From Hamiltosporidium magnivora (lineage: Eukaryota > Microsporidia > Dubosqiidae), in contig PITI01000476.1 in assembly GCA_004325065.1 (NCBI GenBank), positions 1-11,945 of the forward strand: a stretch of DNA of 11,945 nt, given 5' to 3'. Numbering within the stretch: the stretch's first letter is position 1; each line of letters starts with the position of its first letter. The position numbers were made by a program, and so were the translations under genes. Under the pieces are notes generated by a model. The model saw only the letters and a list, made by a program, of their open reading frames with translations. It searched no databases and was not told the origin of the DNA. This document shows, in pieces, positions 1 through 10,068 of this stretch.

Positions 1-2054
1 AGACCCGATATATTTATTTTAGCTTAAAAATCAAATACGAGAACGCTTAGTTAGGTGTATATTATGTCATATTACTTAAGCCTTAGTTTTAAAATTTAAA
101 AAACTCAGGAAGTATAATTCACCTGTAAAATGTTAAATCTTGTTTAATCTTAGTCTTAAGGCTTTACTATGCGAAAGATTTCTATTAGTATGGAAGAAAT
201 TAAAAATATAGGCATATAAAACACGGAATATAAAAATTTCGAAACATAAATATAGTTTACGTGGTATAGATAACAGAAGTTATTTAGATTTAACAAAGAT
301 GAATATAGAATTAATACTCGATTTTGCATATTCCGTTAAAATATTTAAGAATTACCTAATGACATAACATAATACATATTTAAACCACCTGCTATCGTGC
401 TCACATACTAAAATGAACTTTGTTCGTCTCGGGTAATAAAACATGTGATATGAGATAATATAATAAGGCTTGGTAACATGAGGAAAATTAAAAACGGCTT
501 AAAATAATAAAAAAAATATTGCCTTTTTGTGATTTTTACGGTGTTTTATGAAATTTATACTTTATACTTTTAGCTTGATAGAAAGTGAGTACCATATTGA
601 AAAATATCTCATCTACAAAGATCAGTGAATTTGATGTATATCATTGCAATTTTTAGAGGAATAAATGGCCCCCAAATTTACATTGAAATATCTGAAAATC
701 CTATAAGAGGAGATATTATACCAAAATAAGAAACATTTACAGTTTAAATTGTGATTTCACTGATATAAAATATGCGAAATGCAGCTAATTGATCGTGTTT
801 ATTATGTCAAAGTATGGAAACTCAACTTTTCGGCGCGAAGTTAGAAAATTTCAGCTTGTGATTTATAAAAAACATAATATTTGCAGGTCCTTAATCTAAG
901 TCGGAAGTTATACAATATTCATTGGTTTTGCACGCCTGGTTGAACCCCATTTAAGTACATGTTTGTCATGGTTAGATGCCTTTTTTTCGCAAAGTGTATA
1001 ATTTGTGGAATATTGCTGATACCGGGGATACTCAAGATAGCTTACTACATGCGATTGCACATCGATATCCAAAAATAATGAAATCTCGCTGCCTTTTCAC
1101 CTATTTAATTGGCTCAACATATATATATAATATGAGTTCTAAGCATGTAGGTATCGTAGGAAAATTTGTTGAGGTTTCGGAATTGCAGTTATTTATGTTA
1201 AAACAATAACTGCCTTAATCTCATTAAAAAAATATTAAACGCTCTACCCTTTAAAATGATGTAATGCCTTTCTTCTAAAAACATATTTATAATAGAATGT
1301 CGATATAAATATCTCTAATATCGCTATATATCCCCACTTCTCATTTTTTTGGAAAATTATGAAGCTATAATACAATTTATTTATCAAAGATGGTAAGACA
1401 GAGGTATATAGCGTTGTTTCTCTCCGAAAAACTTTAAATAAATTTGATTGACCATATTTTAAATTCAACTTTGGAATAAATTTGTTTAGTTCGCGAACTA
1501 ATCTCTTTTTTTTTGCTTTCTCAAAATCGATAAATTACTTAACCATTTCATCTAATTTATTTTTTTAAATTACTTAAACAAGCTACTTGCGAGTAAGATA
1601 TTTTTCAAATCTAATTCAAACAATGTAATAACTGGAAAATCTTTACAACTCTTTTAAATGGGTATTTAGAAAGATTTTATCAAATAATTATTTCTGCCGA
1701 ATGTAATTTTCGTAGAAATATTTAATTGATTCGGAAATTTATAGCAGCATCGGCATATATATTCGGCAAAAAAAGGAAAAAATTACACAATATAATTATT
1801 ATTTTGTATATTATAAATCGGATATAGACCAAGCGAATGTATTAAATGATATATTTATAAGTAATATGTTTCTTTTTGTAATAAAATACTTAATTTTTTC
1901 CTTAGGATAATCAATAATTAGTGTGATTTTTTTTATTAACCTAATTATTAAGATGATATATAGTGAATTACCCTCATATTTATTTGTATTTTTTAAAGTA
2001 AAAAGGTACAAGAATTACAAATTTTGCCGATTCAATTTTTTAATAATTATATTT
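1..2054. other. Gene-poor AT-rich region, no supportable gene
   Basis: I find no gene I can support in this 2 kb. The open frames present (about 65-77 codons at 976-1209, 1244-1468 and 1811-2011) are no longer than expected by chance in sequence this AT-rich, and none resembles a protein I know. The stretch around 900-1210 is visibly richer in G and C than its surroundings and may be an old decayed gene or element, but neither strand reads as a recognisable protein. A short imperfect inverted repeat with TGCCGAAT arms lies at 1692-1771. The first 20 bases match, in inverted orientation, a stretch near 8850. Confidence 0.6.
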
Positions 2055-3368
2055 TTAAATCGGTAGAGATTTAAAATTATTCCAATATTTTAACTTAAAA
2101 TCAAATCTTTCGAGCTCTTTAACCAATACCAGTACAAAGCTTATTTTTTCTTTTAATGGCATATCACATGAAAATCCGGGAATACTTCTTGTGATATAAA
2201 TATTAATAAGGTCATAGTTTAAAACATTGTATAAAAAATTAATTATATATTCCGTACTAGTTTCCCTATAAAATATAGTTAAGTAACAAGTCTCTTGCAA
2301 AATTTTTTTGTTTTTTTTGGGTTTTTTAGATTTATTGCTAGCATTAAGAGTATTATCTTTATCTTCAGTAACAGATGTGAATATATCAATATCAGAAGAA
2401 ATATAACCAAAATTGTTTAAAATCCCTTTGTTTATGGAATCTTGTTTTTTATCCTCCCTCAAACTCGAAATATAAACTTCATTAACATTTAAATATTTTT
2501 TGTAGCCACATAAACATATTTCTTTAACTACAAGTTTATTACAAACGTTTTTGAATAAGCAGCCTTTTGATGATTGTGTTACTCTATCTTTTCTTTCAAA
2601 AGATATATTTTTTATTAATTCAAATTTTGCGCTTGTAAAAGCATATTCCAAAATTTTTTTATTATTTTTTTTGTTCATCTCATAATGTTTGTTAATTTTT
2701 AAATCATTTATGAGTAAGAAATAATCATTATTATATTTATAAGTTTGTTTAAAAAGCATACTAAATATAAAATCATGATCTGTAGCTTTTAAAAAAGCTA
2801 AATCTGAGAAAATGGGCACAAATGAAAATTGTTTGTCTTTTAAAATTATTTTAGTAAGTATCCTTTTAAAAATATTTAGATGCCAAAAGATAAATTTACT
2901 ACTGTGTTTTTGTAAATAATATTCTTTTTCTGAAGGTTTTGAATTGGTAGAATAATTTTTATTCAAAATATTTGCATTTGAAACAGGTCGACGATTATTT
3001 CTAAATCTAAAAATCATAAAATATCTATAACTTATAGTTAGAGAATGATAATATACAGTACCATTTTCCATCTCAGTATTATTTATCAAGGATACAATAA
3101 TATGTATTTTTTTTGATTTTTTTGCCAGTAAAAATTCAATTATTTCATCTGAAGATTCTTTAAGTAGATAATTACTACTTTCAAGAAATAGAAATTCGTG
3201 CGAGCATATTTCGTCGTATTTTTTTGTTTTCTCAGTGTAAAGTTCATATATTTTTTTATTTATAATGTTAAATAAATTTTTTATATTACATTTACTTGTT
3301 TTTGTAGGATTTTTTGTACAGAAAGTGGTTATGAGCATGAGTAACAAACGAAACAATTGTTTTTTCAT
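2055..3368 (-). CDS. Secreted paralogous protein A, unknown function
   Basis: Hypothetical protein of 437 residues; I do not recognise its family. The frame is open back to an ATG at 3416, but I place the start at the ATG at 3366-3368 (codon 17 of the long frame). From there it aligns with paralogue B (5870-7156) without a gap for about 230 residues, and by hand count 108 of these (about 47%) are identical. Residues 1-16 form a short basic-hydrophobic signal peptide (MKKQLFRLLLMLITTF), followed by CTKNP, also shared with B. Shared blocks include EFLFLES (58-64), FIFWHLNIFK (159-168), a SFV-IFSD block (182-189), KQTY (207-210), LLINDLKIN (218-226), SFERKD (256-261) and, near the C-terminus, IPGF followed by LKEKIS. 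No second membrane segment is obvious, so it is probably exported or lumenal. No CCC triplet precedes the ATG, and the upstream flank has no G/C skew, unlike the housekeeping genes to the right. A pseudogene is unlikely because the frame is intact and conserved. Confidence 0.85.
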   Translation of the reverse strand: MKKQLFRLLLMLITTFCTKNPTKTSKCNIKNLFNIINKKIYELYTEKTKKYDEICSHEFLFLESSNYLLKESSDEIIEFLLAKKSKKIHIIVSLINNTEMENGTVYYHSLTISYRYFMIFRFRNNRRPVSNANILNKNYSTNSKPSEKEYYLQKHSSKFIFWHLNIFKRILTKIILKDKQFSFVPIFSDLAFLKATDHDFIFSMLFKQTYKYNNDYFLLINDLKINKHYEMNKKNNKKILEYAFTSAKFELIKNISFERKDRVTQSSKGCLFKNVCNKLVVKEICLCGYKKYLNVNEVYISSLREDKKQDSINKGILNNFGYISSDIDIFTSVTEDKDNTLNASNKSKKPKKNKKILQETCYLTIFYRETSTEYIINFLYNVLNYDLINIYITRSIPGFSCDMPLKEKISFVLVLVKELERFDFKLKYWNNFKSLPI

Positions 3369-5869
3369 TAATATTCTACTTCGGTACAATAAAAAATATA
3401 AAATAATAGAATGCAAAGAAATTAAAAAAAATTAATTAAAAGATAATACCGATAATAAAATGAAAATATAATAGAATAATATCGATAAAAATATATTTAA
3501 TCTGGTTTCCAACAATGTAATTAATTAATATTTAATTTAAAATTAATTAAATATATTCACCATCTCATCTATATTTCATTTTTTCGAGTGTGACAAATAT
3601 CCATCCAAATTTATTTATTCTTTCCGTTTTGGACAAAATCTAGTGATTTTACAAACGCATGTTTGTATGTGAAACTTTTTTTTGTGCTATCATTCGAGTC
3701 TCACAGTTTATTCTTCATATCTGATTTCGAATGATGTTTTTTAATATATATTCATTGACACATTTTAACAAAGAAATTAGACACACAAGAACAATATATA
3801 TTCTTATTTTATAGGTGAGGATTTGTTTTATATGCCTTCCACATCTGATTTTCCAGAATTTCAATCTAATTTCTAAGTCTTTTTGAAACCAGAAGATAAC
3901 ACAGAGGATAGCATTACAGCATTGGTGATTAAATATTATATTCCAACACAAGCTCTTTACGAATCAATGATAACTAAATATCTTACCTATTGACTTCTAA
4001 ATATACAAATTCTCTATGTATTAAATATAAAGCATGCTGTAATGTTTGTTCCCATTTCCATGATTCGCACATTTGCACTGAATTTTAAACTTTTATTTGA
4101 ATTAATGACTTTGTCTAAAAAAATATTCTCTTGTAAGTTTATCAGATTTTCTAATTTTTTCAAAAAAATCATTATTTTCATTGTAATTGCATTTCGAACG
4201 GAATCTATAATTTTTTGTATTTTTGATCATTTCACTGCATTGTAAAAATATACGGCGGTTTTACACGAAATTGAAATAAATTTAAAGGAAGTTGTAGTGT
4301 CAGTTTATCACAACCAGAAATTAGATTATAGTATAAACTTCAAATAAAGAACTTAATATTTCTTTTGTTTAACATTTAACCAAGAATGATTCTATATTTT
4401 CAATATTTAACTCTTGTGTTGGTTAAACCTATCCTAACACCTTTCATTTTTAAAAATATATTTATAAATCTTTATAGGAAATATTAAAGCTTCAATCACT
4501 TTCAATAATTCATAGTTTTTTGGCAAAGTTCAGAATAAAATTTTATTTTCCCTTCCAATGCTTCTTTGCTGGATAATAAATTTCAAACCGAAGGCCGCGT
4601 GCTTGAAACATTTGTATAACAATTGTGGAATAAATATTGTAGTATCTGAATCCTTATTTGAAAGACATCAAATTATATGTTGATTAAAGATAAATTGCCT
4701 TTAATTTACTTTTTTGTAAGATCAAACAAAAAGTTCCAGATTCTGTTAAGAACGAAAAGCCGAATAAAATACTACATGAGAATCATTTTATATCAAAATT
4801 AAAGAAAAAAACATTTTCTTTCTGCGTTTTTGTATTAATTTAGGTATGATTTTCACCGTTTAAAATAGTCTATTTAACCAAAGACCAACCTATTTCCGAT
4901 TTTTTTGGTTAACGGATATTCTTTTTCTGGCTTTAAGTTATATTATAACCTCACTTTTTCTTTAATTTTACTCTATTCTGTAATTTCTTAAGGTTATTTC
5001 GTCTTTGAAATTATATAAGTTACTTGTTGAGTCTCACTACAAAATAGGCTCTGTTTCGTTAAAAATTTTATTCTATCTATAAATAGCCTTTTTTCTAGAT
5101 TTTTATTCTTTTTATTTTTTATAACAGAGAGATGCTTTGTATTCTAAAAAATATTAATCTACGAAACCCACATTAGTATCTTATTATTTTTACCTTGCAA
5201 ATCATGTAACAACCTAGAATCCAATTTTCCTGTATAGATTATTAAGCATTCCTTTTTTTATTTATTTGGTTTTAAAGATCCGTAGATAATTTATATTTGA
5301 TCATAAATACGTATACTATTAAAATTAAATGAAAATTTCTATTTTTATACTTTTAGTAAATATATTTATAACTAAAATAAAGCCTTTCCCATAAAATTTT
5401 ACCGGGTTTTTCAAGCTTGCAATATCAAGAGCTTCTCACACCTCTTTATTTTATTTCTTTTAACAATATTAAAATATATGTTTTATCGTTTACTTATTAC
5501 ACTAGCTAAGGAAATCTATACCTAATTATATTAAACAAACTATTGTATGAGTGAAATATTTGAATTTCATTTTACCACGTTAAATGTTTAAAAATTTGTC
5601 ACTTAGATCTAGATCCTCTCCATAATTTAAAAATTTTGGTTTAAAATATAAAATTTTGAGTCGATACAGCGATTCTGTTATTGTTAAAAGTACATCATAC
5701 AATTTACATATATAGCCTAAAGTTAAGTTGCTTCCCTAAAAAGCCTAATCATACATTTTCGTTTAGCCAACAAAAAGTGCAAATATGTGGATATTTTTCC
5801 TGTTATTGCATCTTATCTTTTATTTAAAGAGCTTAAATATTACAAAGAAACTATAATAAAATGATTAAT
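3369..5869. other. 2.5-kb intergenic region without a supportable gene
   Basis: No convincing gene lies between A and B. Open frames at 3715-3951 (-), 4042-4245 (+) and a frame with one internal stop at 4434-4667 (-) are chance-length for this base composition, and none shares a block with the A/B family. Two perfect 9-bp inverted repeats carry the same word: TTTAACCAA at 4375-4383 with TTGGTTAAA at 4419-4427, and TTAACCAAA at 4874-4882 with TTTGGTTAA at 4904-4912. The rest reads as unstructured AT-rich DNA. The spacing of A and B may reflect an old segmental duplication whose flanks have eroded. Confidence 0.55.
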
Positions 5870-7156
5870 TTATTCAATAATTCTTTTAAAAGATATTAAT
5901 TTTGTCTGCTTCCATCCAACAAGTTGAAAAAAATATTGTCTATATTTTATAACTAATCCGAGTATACAAGATATTTTCTCTTTCAATGAAATAGCATCTG
6001 CAAATCCCGGTATATTCTGATTCACAGAAATATCAACAAGTTCATAGTTATGATTTTTGTAAGTAAACGCAATATGATATTCCATATTAAACTGTCTGTC
6101 CCGTATAATAATATATAAAATCTCTGGAATACTTTTTTGTACTTTCTTTGATTTATTACTTTTTATAAATGTGATTATATCAACATTAACAGACGAATAA
6201 CCGAAAATATTTATAGCTTCTGTTTCTTGGTTTTGTATGATCTCATCTTGGAAGCTTGAAATATAAATCTCATAAAGATTATAATATCGTTTGCAATCGC
6301 AGATATGTACTTCTTTGACTACGATTTTAGAGTGATAATTATAATTTGGATTATTATTCGGAATTGTGTTTAATTCGTCTTTTCTTTCAAAGGATAAGTT
6401 TTTTATTGAGTCAAATATGGTGTTTGAAAATGTATAATCCAAAATGTTCTTGATTTTGGTGCTTTCGTAATATTCATCGTTAATTTTCAAGTCATTTATA
6501 AGTAAATAATAATTTTTTTCTCGAGTATAAGTTTGTTTTAGAAGTAAACGAGATATGAAATCGTAATCCGTATTTTCGAAAAAAATCATATCAGAAAAAA
6601 TTGAAACAAAGGAATAACTATTTCTATCTGATATAAATTTGTTGATAGTTTGCTTAAAAATGTTAAGATGCCAGAATATAAACCTTAAAATATGTTTTTT
6701 AATAAAGTATTCTCTAATATCCCGTGTCTTGTGATATGAATAATTACCGCGAAAAATATTTTTGTATCGAACCTGGTAATATTTATCTTGAAATATAAAC
6801 GAAAAGAAATCATCATTTGTTAAAGATATAGAATGACGGCATACTATACCACAGTCTATTTCTTTTTTATTCACTAAGCCTACAAGTATATGTGATTCTT
6901 TTGGTTTTTTTGCAAAATTAAATTTATATATTTCATCAGCAGATTCCATATTAAAATAATCATTGCTTTCAAGAAAAAGAAATTCATATGAACATATTTT
7001 ATTGTATTTTTGTATTTTTTCAATATAATTTTTATGAATTTCCTTCTTTATTATGTCAATTAATGTGTCCACATAATATCTTTTTCTTTTCTCAGGATTT
7101 TTTGTACAGAAAGCTGTCACAAATATGAGAAATAAGAATTTCAAAAATTTTGCCAT
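5870..7156 (-). CDS. Secreted paralogous protein B, unknown function
   Basis: Hypothetical protein of 428 residues and the second member of the family seen at 2055-3368. The first ATG (7154-7156) is the start: residues 1-16 are a signal peptide (MAKFLKFLFLIFVTAF) and align residue for residue with A. Conserved blocks in order are CTKNP (17-21), EFLFLES (58-64), FIFWHLNIFK (159-168), SFVSIFSD (182-189), LLKQTY (205-210), LLINDLKIN (218-226), SFERKDE (255-261), VVKE (279-282) with a Cys at 286, EIYISS (296-301), IPGF (382-385) and LKEKIS (391-396). C17, C55 and C286 have counterparts in A. The last codon plus stop (GAA TAA A) contains an AATAAA word, so a polyadenylation signal may overlap the stop codon, as is common in microsporidia. 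There is no CCC before the ATG. I know no catalytic motif in it. A lineage-specific host-exposed or secretory-pathway protein is an inference from the signal peptide and divergence. Confidence 0.88.
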   Translation of the reverse strand: MAKFLKFLFLIFVTAFCTKNPEKRKRYYVDTLIDIIKKEIHKNYIEKIQKYNKICSYEFLFLESNDYFNMESADEIYKFNFAKKPKESHILVGLVNKKEIDCGIVCRHSISLTNDDFFSFIFQDKYYQVRYKNIFRGNYSYHKTRDIREYFIKKHILRFIFWHLNIFKQTINKFISDRNSYSFVSIFSDMIFFENTDYDFISRLLLKQTYTREKNYYLLINDLKINDEYYESTKIKNILDYTFSNTIFDSIKNLSFERKDELNTIPNNNPNYNYHSKIVVKEVHICDCKRYYNLYEIYISSFQDEIIQNQETEAINIFGYSSVNVDIITFIKSNKSKKVQKSIPEILYIIIRDRQFNMEYHIAFTYKNHNYELVDISVNQNIPGFADAISLKEKISCILGLVIKYRQYFFQLVGWKQTKLISFKRIIE

Positions 7157-8245
7157 CAGATCCTTATGGAAATGGTGTAAATCAATTTAAATTAAAACTT
7201 TGAGATAAAAATCTCAAAAATGATAATAAGGAAAATTACAACAAATAAAATCAAGCTAATTACCTTAATTAAGAAAAAGATCTACAATGTTTTAGATTAA
7301 AACCTTTATAAGTTTTAAAAGAAATTTTAATTTATTTTGGGTGTACTGGTTTCTATATTTATACTAACAAGCTGTTTTTATCTTTTTTGTTAAATATCAG
7401 TGGTTAAATATTTTAAATGAGAATCATTTTTGATTATTTTATATACCTATAGAATAGATGATCGCATAGTCGTAATTTTGGAGGTGTATTTTTCAAATGT
7501 TAATAATAATAATTTTTATTGGTGATATCGATTTATGAACAGTATTTTCTATGATTATTACAAATTTAACTACATTTAAATATTTAACTTCTTAAGTATT
7601 TTTCTTTTACTTCTAGATTAAATATATAATCTAAGGCCAAAAAAATGTATAAGTTTAAAATCGATTTGATCTAACGTAAATTTTGATTTTATACCTGTGA
7701 AATACTTTAACTTGATTTAAATTCAAGATGATATCCTTTTCGGCTTTTAAATTCAAAGAAACAAAAAACTTGTAGAAAAAGTGATTACTTCATTTTGACT
7801 GTCAGAATCAATTTTATATGGTATTTTATGCTATAAAATAATGTTATTGGCAAATACACATGGCAGGAAACCACGAAATGAAGTCATTCGCATTTAAGAT
7901 AAGAATATTTTGTTCAATTAAAGTATTTAAAACCGTAAAATATAAAAGTGTAATTGCTATAAAGACTGGGAATGAATTTTTAAACATTTGATTTTACTCG
8001 AAAAAAAAGGTCTGCATGGCATATTTTCTGAAATTTTCCAATCTATGATGTTAAAAATTTTCGAAGAACACATAAAGTTTCTTCCAAAAAGCTTCATGAG
8101 GAAATTAAAGAATCATAAAGTAAAGACATGTTTCTGGAAAGTTGAGTATCTTGTAAATATTTCATAAAATACAAAAATAAGAGAAAATACAACTATTGTA
8201 AAAAAATTATAAAAAAAAGTACTAATAACGAAAAAAAATGTACAC
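7157..8245. other. Intergenic region upstream of B
   Basis: No supportable gene. The longest open stretches are a 43-codon frame from 7860 (+) and about 62 codons ending near 8166 (+), the latter with its first ATG only 40 codons from the stop. Both are within chance for this composition and match nothing I know. The B promoter must lie in the first part; no G/C skew or CCC triplet is visible there. A perfect 8-bp hairpin sits at 7199-7218. Confidence 0.5.
7199..7218. repeat. Perfect 8-bp hairpin 43 bp before the B start
   Basis: TTTGAGAT and ATCTCAAA flank a four-base A loop. It lies in the likely promoter or 5' leader of paralogue B and has no counterpart before paralogue A, so a regulatory role is only possible. 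AT-rich DNA yields short hairpins by chance. Confidence 0.4.
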
Positions 8246-8745
8246 TTATAAAATATTTCCAATCCAAGCGTTTTTATTAATTAGAGCAGTTTCTTTTTTT
8301 TTGTGGCATTTCGAGTTACAATGCCTTTTTCCTTTACGGCACTTGCATTTGTCAGATGTGCATCCAAGTTTGCAGTCACATCGATTATAAACTTTGACAC
8401 CCGTTTTGAATGATATTCTTGCACATTCTCCGAATGAAATCTCGATCTTTGGGATTTTTTCAATACAAAAAATTGAATTACACATTGTACTAAGTTACTC
8501 ACATTTACTTGATTAAAAATTTCATGTTTGGTGCTTAAATCAGAAAGATTGGCATCTGTTATTTCCAGAACAAATGACATAATTTTTCATTGCCTTAGTG
8601 CAATCTCTATAGACATCTGGGACTCAAACGCTCACCTTGCCACCTATTTATCGGCAGCGTATATTAATTTAAAGATGTTAAGCATTATTTCAACTTGTTT
8701 TTAGGTTTTTTTTGCGGAAACCTCCCTCATTTTTAATATGTCTGA
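8246..8745 (-). pseudogene. KRBA2/Ginger-like integrase remnant, frameshifted C-terminal end
   Basis: This is the decayed 3' end of a mobile-element integrase, read leftward in two alternating frames. Frame 1 at 8743-8701 gives NEGGFRKKN-like text and at 8623-8582 gives VPDVYRDCTKAMKN, the VP-DVDR block that in this family follows the catalytic core. Frame 2 at 8580 to about 8467 gives FVLEITDANLSDLSTKHEIFNQ, matching the usual 'LGTKHGILNQ' block. Frame 1 resumes with IPKIEISFGECARIS and a Cys/His cluster at 8303-8380, spaced C-x-C-x3-C-x4-C-x-C-x6-C-x3-C-H, the zinc-knuckle-like tail typical of KRBA2-like integrases. In-frame stops and compensating shifts show that it is dead. The catalytic core is not recognisable. 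Order and spacing of the blocks make a chance match unlikely; a free-standing TSO1-type CXC domain is the alternative but would not explain the upstream blocks. Family recognition is from memory, not a search. Confidence 0.65.
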
Positions 8746-8940
8746 TTTCTTTCTAAATAAAAAAAAATTTTCTCAAATTGCCCAATATAATTAGGAATTA
8801 TTCATAGTGGCAAATTTTAGAATTTCCTATAACAGATATATCGAAAAAAAATATATCGGGTCCTTAAAAGATCCAATTTGCTTTTTAAGCATGTGTTTAG
8901 GGTAGTGTTTAGATTCAGACACAAAATGGTAAGATTATAA

Positions 8941-9180
8941 TCAATCGAAATTTACAAGAATATCATCATCATCGGAACTACAGCCTTTACTGCCCTCAGT
9001 AATACGGTTCAAAGTATTTTTTCAGTGGGTTTGCTTACTTTTTCGGGTTTCGTAACAAGATCGTTTAAGGTTGGGTCGTTGGCTCTACGCCTAATCTGGA
9101 GGATCAGTTTTTTTTAGTCGCCTCTTACAACAAGCAGCGAATATTCCAAGCCGATTCTGGCTCAGAATGGTGGAGTAACG
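8941..9180 (-). mobile_element. Fragment resembling 5' part of a non-LTR retroelement, degraded
   Basis: A less AT-rich block unlike its neighbours. On the minus strand it contains GTAAGAGGCGACTAA (within 9114-9137), then GGCGTAGAGCCAACGACCC, words I associate with the 5' untranslated/ORF1 region of repeated non-LTR retroelements in invertebrate genomes. It then reads VTKPEKVSKPTEK (about 9056-9018) and, after a frame change, NRITEGSKG followed by SSDDDD (about 9005-8961), ending in a TGA at 8941-8943. No intact reading frame spans it and no endonuclease or reverse transcriptase sequence is present, so it is a truncated, broken copy. It may have come from an animal host, but that is inference. 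The identification rests on remembered sequence similarity and is moderately sure at best. Confidence 0.45.
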
Positions 9181-10068
9181 CTAGAATACCAAAACATAAA
9201 ATTCAGGACATATCTTTTACGAATATTTCTGCCTTGGAATAAATATAAACTTTGAACGCTAAATAATTATTTTCCTTATAAACAAGATCTACCCCTAATA
9301 GTATTATTAACATAAGACTAAATATCACATGAAAGAATCATAATCTTACTGATATAAAAAATTAGATTCGACTTTTATTAGAACCTTTGTAATAAATTAC
9401 AAAGTATTTTAATTTTATTCAAATTTAAACTATATTTTGCATCTTACTATACGACCCGAATCACGATGAATATTTTCAACTCATAAAATCTAAATACTTC
9501 CCTATCCAGTTCAGCAACTTATCTTACTCAAACTAATAATATATTTCTTTAATTAAAAAAATTAAAAAATCACGAAATATAGAACAAAGTAAATGCAATA
9601 AAAAAAGCATATATTATCAAAAATATTCTTCATACAGTCTGATTTATATAATAGTATGAATATACTAAATAGATAATAAAGTTTCAACGAGAATTAATTA
9701 TTGCTGAATCTAAACCGTATCTTTTAAACAAGAATTTGAATTTCTTTAAAAAAAACCATAATTAACATCCAGTTTAAATATAAAATGCCAATCGCTGCCC
9801 ATACAAATTTCTATATCTTTGTAAGCTAAATTAATAAAATATAAATACCAATTTACTTCTTTTAGCCATTAATTTATATATCTTTACAACAAATATATTT
9901 AACAAATATTTTATTAAAAATCTTTATTTCTATTTTCTCCTCATAACATACCTATGCACTCATAAAAATATATTTTAATTCAAACAGTTATTAACTTTAC
10001 AAATATTCTTAATTCCACAAACATAATAACCACTTTAACGACTCATCAATATACAAATATAAAAATTA
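9181..10068. other. AT-rich spacer with rising C-over-G skew
   Basis: There is no gene and no open frame worth naming. The plus strand becomes progressively poor in G: between 9841 and 10362 a hand count gives about 19 G against about 68 C. This leads into the G-free leader of RPB6. No further mobile-element fragment is recognised. Confidence 0.6.

Noticed and set aside
367..501. Minus-strand stretch reading KFILVCEHDSRW, loosely like the DHFSRW box of integrases
   Set aside because: Only one short word, no second catalytic block, and the frame is just 45 codons long.
976..1209. 77-codon open frame on the plus strand
   Set aside because: It lies in a less AT-rich patch and has plausible amino acid use, but matches no family I know, lacks a CCC start signal, and several frames of this length are expected by chance at this composition.
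1244..1468. 74-codon open frame on the minus strand
   Set aside because: Chance length; low-complexity aromatic and Lys/Ile-rich sequence without family features.
1811..2011. 66-codon frame downstream of gene A
   Set aside because: Ile/Lys/Asn-rich sequence expected from random AT-rich DNA; no similarity to the A/B family.
3715..3951. 78-codon frame on the minus strand, and a plus-strand text around 3820-3990 with one stop
   Set aside because: Both strands look half coding, but neither matches a known protein and the lengths are within chance.
4042..4245. 67-codon plus-strand frame
   Set aside because: Phe/Ile-rich antisense-like sequence. The minus strand reads more protein-like for about 45 codons but contains stops and no recognisable motif.
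4434..4667. Minus-strand frame of 78 codons with one internal TGA, considered as a pseudogene
   Set aside because: No homology recognised; two open runs of this size joined by one stop are not rare in this composition.
7976..8166. 62-codon open stretch on the plus strand
   Set aside because: Chance length, first ATG late, no known similarity.
8246..8580. Two overlapping open frames (79 and 99 codons) as two separate small genes
   Set aside because: Each carries only part of the integrase blocks; together they are one frameshifted remnant.
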